Below, one piece after another: positions 1 through 5,434 of a stretch of DNA of 5,434 nucleotides. Within the stretch, counting starts at the first letter, position 1; each line of letters begins with the position of its first letter. The translations under genes and the position numbers were made by a program. The stretch covers positions 1 to 5,434 of the forward strand of contig CAAEFF010000027.1 in assembly GCA_900755085.1 (NCBI GenBank). Direction: 5' to 3'. A model generated the notes under the pieces. The model worked only from the letters and a program-made list of their open reading frames with translations. It ran no database searches and was not told where the DNA came from. This DNA is from an uncultured Streptococcus sp. (lineage in GTDB: Bacteria > Bacillota > Bacilli > Lactobacillales > Streptococcaceae).

Positions 1-15
1 ACGCTCTTCCGATCT
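1..15. other. Illumina adapter remnant at contig end
   Basis: The first 15 bases, acgctcttccgatct, are identical to the 3' end of the TruSeq universal adapter. The match lies exactly at the contig terminus, as expected for untrimmed read-through. On the minus strand it appears as agatcggaagagcgt fused to the pabB reading frame, replacing residues after about 244 with an artefactual Asp-Arg-Lys-Ser. It should be treated as non-biological sequence. Confidence 0.93.
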
Positions 16-749
16 TGCTCACTTCCAATTTCTGAAATCCGATTCATGTCATTGCGCAGGAGATCCACAATCATCATGTTTTCCGCCCGATTTTTTGGGT
101 CTGCTTCTAGCCAGGCTGCCTCTTTGAGATCAGCTTGGTTGGTGAGACCGCGACGAGTTGTTCCCTTCATGGGGCGCGTGGTCAATAGACGATCTTCTTG
201 TTCAAAAAAGAGCTCAGGACTAATGGAGAGGATAGCGACATCATCGTGCTGGATGAAAGCATTGTAATGGGCCTTCTGCTCCACCACTAGTCGGTTGTAG
301 ATGGCGAGAGGATCCACCTCTAGCTCTTGAGAAAGCTGGACGGTGTAGTTGACTTGGTAGGTGTCTCCCTGGCGGATGTGGTGATGGATGGTCTTGATGG
401 CTTCTTGGTAGGCAGGAGCCTCGACCTCTTCCTTCCAATTGGCTGGAAGGTCCACAGCCTCGTAGTCCTCTGGGAATGGAAGGGTTTCGACCTCTTCGTG
501 GATAGTAAAATAGAGGAGATACTCTCCCATGAGGGGTGCAGGGTGGACGGCTAATTTTTTCTCAAAAGCAGGAGCGGCTTCATAGCTGACATAGCCAACG
601 GCATAAAAACCAGCCTCCTGATAGGCTTCTACCTCTCTTAGAAGTGCCTCTACTTGGTCGATGTCTCTGGTTTTTAATTCTTTTATGTGCTTGGTGAAAA
701 GGTGTCTCAATCCAAGTTCTTTAAAATCAATAATCGTTTGTTTGTGCAT
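16..749 (-). CDS. pabB: Aminodeoxychorismate synthase component I (PabB), 3'-truncated by contig end
   Basis: The cytosolic enzyme converts chorismate, with ammonia from the PabA glutaminase, to 4-amino-4-deoxychorismate in p-aminobenzoate/folate synthesis. About 244 genuine residues are present, beginning MHKQTIIDF. The chorismate-binding fold is visible: RQGDTYQVNYTVQL, then SPELFF, then TRPMKGTTRRG (residues 191-201), then ENMMIVDLLRND (223-234). The Lys at about 195 in PMKGT is the PabB-type residue; TrpE-type anthranilate synthases have Ala there (PIAGT), which argues for PabB. Streptococcal PabB is often fused to a C-terminal PabC lyase domain, but that part would lie beyond the contig end, so fusion cannot be judged. 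The ATG at 749 is preceded by an in-frame TGA (762-764) and no Shine-Dalgarno. The frame stays open to base 1, but its last codons come from adapter. It is divergent from the surface-protein gene. Confidence 0.92.
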
Positions 750-764
750 GCTTTGAGTATATCA
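750..764 (-). promoter_or_regulatory. Probable pabB promoter (extended -10), possibly giving a leaderless mRNA
   Basis: Read on the minus strand, TGATATACT (764-756) is a TGn-extended -10 box with hexamer TATACT at 761-756. Exactly six bases, CAAAGC, separate it from the ATG at 749, so the expected start point falls on the A of the start codon. No AGGAGG-like sequence lies upstream of the ATG. I find no good -35 hexamer at 16-18 bp, which is tolerated by extended -10 promoters. The promoter call and the leaderless reading are inferences. Confidence 0.5.
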
Positions 765-895
765 AAAATAGAGGAAAAAAGGTAGATCAGGATGCAAGAT
801 TCCTTGCTTAGCCTATTTTTATTTTACCATCTTATCGTTGTTTTATTTTCTTGCCCTTCAATAACAAGGAGGGGAAAATTAGGCCGAATAGCAAC

Positions 896-936
896 TTGTA
901 ATATAGACATTTATGGAGAAAATGTCTATATTACAA
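896..936. repeat. Perfect 17-bp inverted repeat with 7-nt spacer (operator candidate)
   Basis: The left arm TTGTAATATAGACATTT (896-912) is the exact reverse complement of AAATGTCTATATTACAA (920-936), with the 7-base spacer atggaga between them. Neither strand has a T-run after the hairpin, so an intrinsic terminator is unlikely. It lies about 50 bp upstream of the -10 region of the surface-protein gene, centred near -84 relative to the predicted start point. This suits a dimeric regulator site or a small mobile-repeat remnant. The symmetry is seen directly; the function is inferred. Confidence 0.8.
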
Positions 937-942
937 ACATGT

Positions 943-952
943 TACAATTGTA
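943..952. promoter_or_regulatory. TACANNTGTA-type palindrome (CopY/BlaI-like operator candidate)
   Basis: TACAATTGTA is a perfect 10-bp palindrome. It fits the TACANNTGTA core recognised by CopY/BlaI/MecI-family winged-helix repressors, which is the cop box in streptococci. It sits seven bases after the larger inverted repeat and about 35 bp before the -10 hexamer of the surface-protein gene. A 10-bp AT-rich palindrome can occur by chance, and no copper or beta-lactam gene is nearby, so assignment to that family is tentative. Confidence 0.35.
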
Positions 953-964
953 TTTCAAAAAAAT

Positions 965-993
965 TATTTTAAAGAAAAAACCTATGATAAAAT
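965..993 (+). promoter_or_regulatory. Probable promoter of the surface-protein gene (extended -10)
   Basis: TATGATAAAAT contains a TGn extension (985-987) and the hexamer TAAAAT (988-993). At a 17-bp spacing the -35 position reads TATTTT (965-970), a poor match, so the extended -10 probably carries most of the recognition. A-tracts at 957-963 and 975-980 flank or occupy the spacer. The predicted start near 1000 gives a 5' leader of about 45 nt. Confidence 0.6.
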
Positions 994-1031
994 AGATAAG
1001 AAAGCTGAATGAAGTAGGCGGACAACAACAA

Positions 1032-1037
1032 AAGGAG
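1032..1037 (+). promoter_or_regulatory. Ribosome binding site of the surface-protein gene
   Basis: AAGGAG ends seven bases before the ATG at 1045. This fixes the start codon, and the protein then begins with a good signal peptide. Confidence 0.88.
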
Positions 1038-1044
1038 ATAAACA

Positions 1045-4000
1045 ATGAAGAAGATCAGTTTATTATGGAAAAACTTGTTGAAAAAAGGTTTTGCCATTTT
1101 AACGATTCTCATGATGCTAGGCCAGATTGGTCAAGGGGCTGTAACTGCCTTTGCCAACCAGCTAGCAGTTGGAGGTAATGGAGCCTTGGATGTTACCCTC
1201 TTGTACGGGGACAAACAAGACCATCCAGGTGGCATGTCCTATTTTACAGGGGATACCATGTCTGGCTATATCCAGATTACCCCAAAAAATTTGACAACCG
1301 ACATTAACGATGTCACTATTAACTTGAAGGTGCCAGGTAAGTACCTAAGAGAAGTCAGTATTCCAGACTTTAATAGTGCCTCAGAGCATGATCAACCAAC
1401 GGTCACAAAAGTTGGTGATGACTATCTAGTCACCCTTCGCTTTAAAAATTACCAAAAATCAGAAGTGTTGACCTTGCCCTTTATCGGGAAGTTTACAATT
1501 GGGTATCCACCGACGAATTACTCGCTAGATATCACAGGAACCTTGAACATCAATGGGCAAGAAACAGCGCTCAATGATATCATTTGGAAGCCTAAGTACA
1601 ACGATTATCGCTTCACCAAGTACATCAACCAAAACTTGAACGAAGCCATGTCTAAGGACTATGCGGAAGCAATGCCAGGTATTGTCAAAGGTGCGGATGG
1701 AAAGAACTATATTGAGACACCATCTTCTGTTCCATTTGCCTTCCAATTGGACGGAATGCGTGGTCAATACGGTGGTCAATACCGTCAGTTAGAATCAGCG
1801 ACGATCACTGATAAGTTGCCAACCTATACAGATAAGAGCGGGAAGACTCGTACAGCTGTTCTTGATACAAGCAAGTCTGAAGGCTGGGTAGACAATGGAG
1901 ATGGTACCGTTACGAAGACTTTCAAGGCGGATGCAAATGACAATCCAGCAGCTTATCACCAAGAATTTATGACCAAAATCAAGGATACAAGTTACCTCTA
2001 CTTGAAATTCCCTGATTTGGTCTTAGAAAAAGACCAAACCCTCAAGGACGTTCTTAGCAAGGATTTGACCAATACTGGTAGCATCGTAGGAATTCCTGCC
2101 AACCGTGGAGCGGGAGAACCCGATATTACAGCGGAAGATTCCCTTATTTTCCGTTTGACTTCACGTGACCTTGAAGGTGCTGGAAGCTTTGCTAAACGGG
2201 CGGATGGGGATGTTTATGACGCAACAGAATACAAGGCTGCTAATTATAAATGGATCTTAAGTTATGACAACAATACCCCTTCACCGCAGAAGAATTTCGT
2301 TTTTTACGATGAGACTGTGGACCCTCGCTTGAAGTTTACCAAGATCGATTATACTCGTCTGATGGAAGGGAGTTATGGTATAGGAAAGCAAATCCATACC
2401 ATTGTCAAACGAATCATCCTGACCATGGAAGATGGTAGCACCAAAGAAATCAAGTCAGAAGCAGATAAAGATGGAAGTGGTCTAATTGATTTGACCAAGT
2501 ATGGAACGGTTGTAGGCTGGCGGATGGAGATGAAGGATGATTTTGTTCTTCCATCTGGTCAAGGAATTCGCCTCAATAGCTATACAAGCTTCAAGGATCC
2601 AGAAAAGACGCGTTACGATGAAGCTGATGCGACCAAAAATGTCTACAAGAATACAGGCCGTGTGACTTATAAAACACAGTCAAATGTTGCCAAAGATCAA
2701 TCGGCGGATTGGACTTTCAACCTGATCCCTATGAAGGAAAGCTTTGAAATTTCAAAAACGACCGATTATAACGATGTCCAATACACAGATGGGAAGACAA
2801 TTCGTTTCAGTTTAATGGCAACAAGAGTTATCCTTGATCCTGATAAGAATTATGGCGATCTTCGGGTGATCGATCTATATGATCCCAATACTTTGGATGT
2901 CGATTTTAAAGATCTTGATAGATATCTTGCCTCTGGCGATAGAGGTATGAACTCCTTCAAGAGCTATGATGTCATTGAAAACTATCACAACTCTGGTCGC
3001 ACGGCTATTGTGATGCATTTGGATCAGAAAAAGTTTATTAAAGCTTCTCTTGAAAATAATAGCCAAGTTCGTCTACCATTTATCTATGCAAAATTAAAAG
3101 GGAAAGACGACGGTGGGACCTTTACCAACAAGCTTTATGTAGCAGGAAACGGGATCCACGATCTTGAAAATGCTAACCCTGATCGAGTTACCGAAGATGT
3201 CTATGACTTAAACGGGAATGGATCAACAACCGATAAGATTCCTTATGCTCAATCAAATTATACGATTGTCGCAGCAGAAGGGATCTATGCTCGCAAATAC
3301 ATCGCAAAAAATGATGACCTATCCGATGCATCTACTGTTACTCGTACCTTCAAACCTGGTGAAACCTTTAACTACAAGATCACCATTAAAAACAATACAG
3401 ACAAGCCAGTCGAAGACGGAGTTGTTTACGATGCCCTACCAAAAGTACATGATGTCAATACTCTAGATGGTTCAAATCGTTTGACTGAATATACGGTTAG
3501 CCTCCGTGGGCCTGTATCTGCTCCTGAAGGCTGGACAGTCTACTATACGACTGACCCTAGCGTCACAAGTGACACTATGGAGCAGGCTGCGGATAGAGAT
3601 ATCTGGACGACAGCTGTAGCAGACTACAGTCAAGTGACTGGTATTAAGTTTGTGGCTGATAAAGGCACGACGATCCCAGCACGTAGCGAAGCAAACTTTG
3701 GTGTCCCAGTCGTCAACCCAACGGAGTTGACCAAAGATGTCAAAGACTTGATGCAAAAACGTACTAAAGATAACGAAGACAACGGTGGACGTTCAGGTGT
3801 AGTCCAAGCCCATAACCAATTTGGATACAAGGCCAAAGGCCACCAAGGAAACCGTGAGTCAAATACCGTAACAGCACAAATCTTCTCAGCAGCTTTCCAA
3901 GTCAAGAAAGTCGATAAGGACGATCCGAAGAAAGCCCTTGAAGGTGCTACATTTACCTTGACAGATGCGAATGGTGCAGTTGTTGCGACGGCTACTTCTG

Positions 4001-5271
4001 ATAAAAATGGGGAACTTTCATTTAGTACCTTGACAGAAGGAAATTATACCTTAAAAGAAACACAAGCACCTGCAAATTACAAGTTGGATACAACAGAACA
4101 TGCAGTGGTTGTGAGCTATGATGCAGACAAGCAAATCTACCACGTTACAGTGGATGGAAAAGCTGTCGGCTCAAAAGCTCTTCCCCTAGAAATCGCGAAT
4201 GAAGCAGATATCAAGTATATCGATCTTGAAGCTTCAAAAGTTTGGGATGACCAAGACAACCAAGAAGGGCTTCGCCCAGAAAGTGTCGAATTCCAACTCT
4301 ATAAGAATGGAAAAGCGCAAGGAAAACCAGTCGCTGTTTCCGCTGCAACAGAATGGAAAGCCCACTTTACGAACCTTCCAGACAAAGACAGCAATGGCAA
4401 GCTCAATACCTATACGGTTAAAGAAGTGAAAGTACCAACTCATTATGCGGTTGATACAGAAGAAGCCAGCTTCACTGATGGAAAAGCAACCATCACCAAT
4501 AAACGCACTCCTGAGACAACGACAGTTACCGTCAAGAAAGTCTGGGATGATGCCGATAACCAAGACGGTCTTCGACCTACAACTATCAAGGTTCACCTCT
4601 TAGCCAATGGAAAAGAAGTGCAAGCAATCGATCTTGCTGGTCAAGGAAATGAATGGACGCATATCTTCACAGACCTACCAGTCTACAAAGATGGTCAAAA
4701 AGTTGTCTACACAGTGACTGAGGACAAAGTGGACAATTACACCACTAAGATTGATGGAACAACGATCACCAATAGCTACAAACCTGGTAAGACAAGCCTC
4801 ACCGTTACCAAAAACTGGGAAGATGCCAATGACCAAGATGGCCTCCGTCCAAAAACGATTAAGGTTCAATTGTATGCTGGGGATGAAAAAGTTGGTCAAG
4901 CGGTTGAATTGTCAGCAGATAATAAATGGACTCATACCTTCTCAGACCTAGATGAGAAGAAAGCCGGCCAAGTCATAAACTATACAGTTAAAGAAATCGA
5001 TGTTCCAAAAGGTTATGAAGCAAGTAAAGTTGAGGATGAAAAAGGAAATGTGGTGATTACCAATAAACATGTTCCAAAAGAAACTCCAAAACAACCAACT
5101 CCACCAAGTTCATCTGAACCGAAGAAACCAAGCCAACCAGAGCCAAAGAAACCAGGCAAAATCTTAGGATTCTTACCAAATACGGGCACGACTATCTCTA
5201 TCATTAGTCTTGTATTAGCCTTTGTCTTGGCAAGTATCGCTGCTTATATTTTGAAGAAAAAGAAAAAATAA
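1045..5271 (+). CDS. LPXTG-anchored multidomain adhesin-like surface protein (DUF11/CnaA-like, SpaA-like and CnaB domains)
   Basis: This 1408-residue protein is probably exported by Sec, linked to peptidoglycan by sortase A and exposed as an adhesin or stalk; no ligand can be named. Visible order: signal peptide 1-37 (positive start, hydrophobic core 15-31, likely cut AFA/NQ, no YSIRK motif); N-terminal domain about 38-185; four DUF11/CnaA-like modules about 186-372, 373-560, 561-742 and 743-947; SpaA-like domain about 948-1056 with E-box YTLKETQAPANY; CnaB repeats about 1057-1154, 1158-1246 and 1249-1343; Pro/Lys-rich linker 1344-1372; LPNTG 1377-1381; membrane helix 1384-1403; KKKKK end. 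There is no cysteine, so no thioester domain. No pilin YPK motif, sortase gene or second pilin gene is present, so a monomeric wall protein is more likely than a pilus subunit. It appears intact and monocistronic. The domain classes are recognised from motifs, and the exact family name is unknown to me. Confidence 0.92.
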   Translation: MKKISLLWKNLLKKGFAILTILMMLGQIGQGAVTAFANQLAVGGNGALDVTLLYGDKQDHPGGMSYFTGDTMSGYIQITPKNLTTDINDVTINLKVPGKYLREVSIPDFNSASEHDQPTVTKVGDDYLVTLRFKNYQKSEVLTLPFIGKFTIGYPPTNYSLDITGTLNINGQETALNDIIWKPKYNDYRFTKYINQNLNEAMSKDYAEAMPGIVKGADGKNYIETPSSVPFAFQLDGMRGQYGGQYRQLESATITDKLPTYTDKSGKTRTAVLDTSKSEGWVDNGDGTVTKTFKADANDNPAAYHQEFMTKIKDTSYLYLKFPDLVLEKDQTLKDVLSKDLTNTGSIVGIPANRGAGEPDITAEDSLIFRLTSRDLEGAGSFAKRADGDVYDATEYKAANYKWILSYDNNTPSPQKNFVFYDETVDPRLKFTKIDYTRLMEGSYGIGKQIHTIVKRIILTMEDGSTKEIKSEADKDGSGLIDLTKYGTVVGWRMEMKDDFVLPSGQGIRLNSYTSFKDPEKTRYDEADATKNVYKNTGRVTYKTQSNVAKDQSADWTFNLIPMKESFEISKTTDYNDVQYTDGKTIRFSLMATRVILDPDKNYGDLRVIDLYDPNTLDVDFKDLDRYLASGDRGMNSFKSYDVIENYHNSGRTAIVMHLDQKKFIKASLENNSQVRLPFIYAKLKGKDDGGTFTNKLYVAGNGIHDLENANPDRVTEDVYDLNGNGSTTDKIPYAQSNYTIVAAEGIYARKYIAKNDDLSDASTVTRTFKPGETFNYKITIKNNTDKPVEDGVVYDALPKVHDVNTLDGSNRLTEYTVSLRGPVSAPEGWTVYYTTDPSVTSDTMEQAADRDIWTTAVADYSQVTGIKFVADKGTTIPARSEANFGVPVVNPTELTKDVKDLMQKRTKDNEDNGGRSGVVQAHNQFGYKAKGHQGNRESNTVTAQIFSAAFQVKKVDKDDPKKALEGATFTLTDANGAVVATATSDKNGELSFSTLTEGNYTLKETQAPANYKLDTTEHAVVVSYDADKQIYHVTVDGKAVGSKALPLEIANEADIKYIDLEASKVWDDQDNQEGLRPESVEFQLYKNGKAQGKPVAVSAATEWKAHFTNLPDKDSNGKLNTYTVKEVKVPTHYAVDTEEASFTDGKATITNKRTPETTTVTVKKVWDDADNQDGLRPTTIKVHLLANGKEVQAIDLAGQGNEWTHIFTDLPVYKDGQKVVYTVTEDKVDNYTTKIDGTTITNSYKPGKTSLTVTKNWEDANDQDGLRPKTIKVQLYAGDEKVGQAVELSADNKWTHTFSDLDEKKAGQVINYTVKEIDVPKGYEASKVEDEKGNVVITNKHVPKETPKQPTPPSSSEPKKPSQPEPKKPGKILGFLPNTGTTISIISLVLAFVLASIAAYILKKKKK
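1600..3885 (+). other. Four tandem DUF11/CnaA-like modules (protein residues ~186-947)
   Basis: Four diverged modules recur with a period of about 180-190 residues. Each has a Lys in an early strand (K192 in FTKYI, K384 in FAKRA, K571 in ISKTT, K751 in ARKYI). Each then has an Asp in a hydrophobic-Asp motif (D256 in ITDKLP, D422 in VFYDE, D610 in RVIDLY, D796 in VVYDALP). Each ends with an Asn starting a late strand (N343 in LTNTG, N536 in YKNTG, N695 in FTNKL, N940 in ESNTV). This Lys-Asp-Asn order is that of CnaA/DUF11-type isopeptide domains. Module boundaries are approximate and come from reading the motifs. Confidence 0.6.
3886..4212 (+). other. SpaA-like prealbumin-fold domain (residues ~948-1056)
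   Basis: The domain starts FQVKKVDKDDPKKALEGATF, the usual SpaA/prealbumin opening, with candidate bond Lys K955. It has the E-box YTLKETQAPANY (1001-1012) with E1005, and ends with N1052 in LEIANEA. This is the standard Lys-Glu-Asn layout for an intramolecular isopeptide bond in Gram-positive pilins and adhesins. Confidence 0.8.
4213..5073 (+). repeat. Three tandem CnaB repeats (residues ~1057-1343)
   Basis: Each repeat has a K-x-W-[DE]-D opening, a [DN]-Q-[DE]-G-L-R-P segment, a W-[KT]-[AH]-x-F middle, Y-T-V-[KT]-E, and a final [IV]-T-N. Candidate Lys/Glu/Asn sets are K1065/E1127/N1152, K1165/E1226/N1243 and K1256/E1317/N1340. The repeats are also related at DNA level, for example around tgggatga and gaccaaga/aaccaaga, so recombination could change the copy number. 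They probably act as a stalk raising the N-terminal region above the wall. Confidence 0.85.
5074..5268 (+). other. Pro/Lys-rich wall-spanning segment and LPNTG sorting signal
   Basis: Residues 1344-1372 are rich in Pro, Lys, Ser and Glu, typical of a peptidoglycan-spanning linker. LPNTG at 1377-1381 is the sortase recognition motif; sortase A is expected to cleave between Thr and Gly. A hydrophobic stretch of about 20 residues (1384-1403) and five terminal lysines complete the sorting signal. Confidence 0.95.
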
Positions 5272-5289
5272 GTTAGCATAAAATGAAGC

Positions 5290-5344
5290 GAGAGTGGGAC
5301 AGAAATCGGTAATTCGTTAGAATTCGATTTCGTCGTCCCACCTC
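5290..5344. repeat. Long stem-loop after the surface-protein gene (terminator-like, first half of a dispersed repeat)
   Basis: GTGGGAC (5294-5300) pairs with GTCCCAC (5335-5341). This is extended outside by GAG/CTC around a bulged A, and inside by AAATCG (5303-5308) with CGATTT (5325-5330) and AATT with AATT. It begins 18 bases after the TAA. It could end transcription or protect the mRNA, but no T-run follows it, so it is not a textbook intrinsic terminator. Confidence 0.65.
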
Positions 5345-5350
5345 CGCACA

Positions 5351-5403
5351 GTTGAGTAGGGCTGTAAAAGCTGATGAAATCAGCGTAGTAAAGCCCACTC
5401 AAC
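5351..5403. repeat. Second nested stem-loop of the same intergenic repeat, truncated by contig end
   Basis: GTTGAGT (5351-5357) pairs with ACTCAAC (5397-5403). After a bulged A, GGGCT (5359-5363) pairs with AGCCC (5392-5396). Inside sits a separate hairpin, GCTGAT (5370-5375) with ATCAGC (5379-5384). I recall very similar hairpin pairs scattered between genes in mitis/sanguinis-group streptococci, so this is probably a dispersed repeat. That identification rests on memory, not on a search. The remaining bases 5404-5434 show no feature beyond this. Confidence 0.55.
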
Positions 5404-5434
5404 CACTGCGTCTTGCTCGACAATCCAAAAACAA

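Larger units (their letters stand above)
750..1044. other. Divergent intergenic region with promoters and palindromes
   Basis: This 295-bp AT-rich gap separates pabB (leftward) from the surface-protein gene (rightward). It holds the pabB promoter next to 750, a perfect inverted repeat at 896-936, a palindrome at 943-952, A-tracts at 957-963 and 975-980, an extended -10 at 985-993 and a ribosome binding site at 1032-1037. A 67-codon open frame at 792-995 has no ribosome binding site, overlaps the promoter elements and is not called as a gene. Nothing convincing was found in about 810-890. Confidence 0.75.

Noticed and set aside
46..554. Open frames on both strands overlapping pabB in other frames
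   Set aside because: The pabB frame carries strong family motifs throughout; the others are shadows with no ribosome binding sites or motifs.
794..820. GCAAG/CTTGC hairpin followed by a T-rich stretch, resembling a plus-strand terminator
   Set aside because: The stem is only five base pairs, the T-run is interrupted and offset, and no plus-strand gene lies upstream to be terminated.
867..875. Strong Shine-Dalgarno-like AAGGAGGGG
   Set aside because: No start codon lies at usable distance; the first ATG (913) is about 40 bases away, inside the inverted-repeat spacer, and opens only a very short frame.
896..936. Invertible promoter switch or CRISPR repeat
   Set aside because: The 7-nt spacer holds no promoter to invert, there is only one repeat pair, and no recombinase or cas gene is present.
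792..995. 67-codon plus-strand open frame in the intergenic region
   Set aside because: It has no ribosome binding site at its ATG, runs through the inverted repeat and the -10 box, and has no recognisable protein features.
3472..3905. Minus-strand open frames within the adhesin gene
   Set aside because: They are antisense shadows of a clearly coding frame and have no start signals or recognisable motifs.

Overview
The window looks like a complete short contig from a viridans-type Streptococcus (mitis/sanguinis/parasanguinis-like). The reasons are the PabB-type protein sequence, the low-GC intergenic DNA with TGn-extended -10 boxes, the serine/threonine-rich LPxTG surface protein with CnaB repeats, and a structured intergenic repeat at the right end that I recall from this genus. 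The species is inferred from recollection, not from a search.

Layout: bases 1-15 match the 3' end of an Illumina TruSeq adapter and are not genomic. Bases 16-749 (minus strand) hold the first ~244 codons of pabB, aminodeoxychorismate synthase component I, cut off by the contig end. Bases 750-1044 are a 295-bp divergent intergenic region. It contains an apparent promoter for pabB whose predicted start point falls on the start codon, a perfect 17-bp inverted repeat, a separate 10-bp palindrome of the TACANNTGTA type, and an extended -10 promoter plus Shine-Dalgarno sequence for the rightward gene. Bases 1045-5271 encode a 1408-residue cell-wall-anchored surface protein. Bases 5272-5434 carry two large stem-loops belonging to what is probably a dispersed streptococcal repeat, and the contig stops inside it.

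The surface protein dominates the window. It has a signal peptide, a distinct N-terminal domain, four DUF11/CnaA-like modules of about 180-205 residues, one SpaA-like prealbumin-fold domain with an E-box, three CnaB repeats, a Pro/Lys-rich wall-spanning segment, and an LPNTG sorting signal with a membrane helix and a lysine tail. Eight of the nine folded domains show a Lys...Asp/Glu...Asn set positioned as expected for intramolecular isopeptide bonds, and the protein has no cysteine. I infer a long, rigid, covalently stabilised adhesin displayed by sortase A. The two genes share no evident pathway: pabB makes the folate precursor aminodeoxychorismate, while the surface protein is a monocistronic accessory gene whose divergent upstream region carries its own operator-like palindromes.
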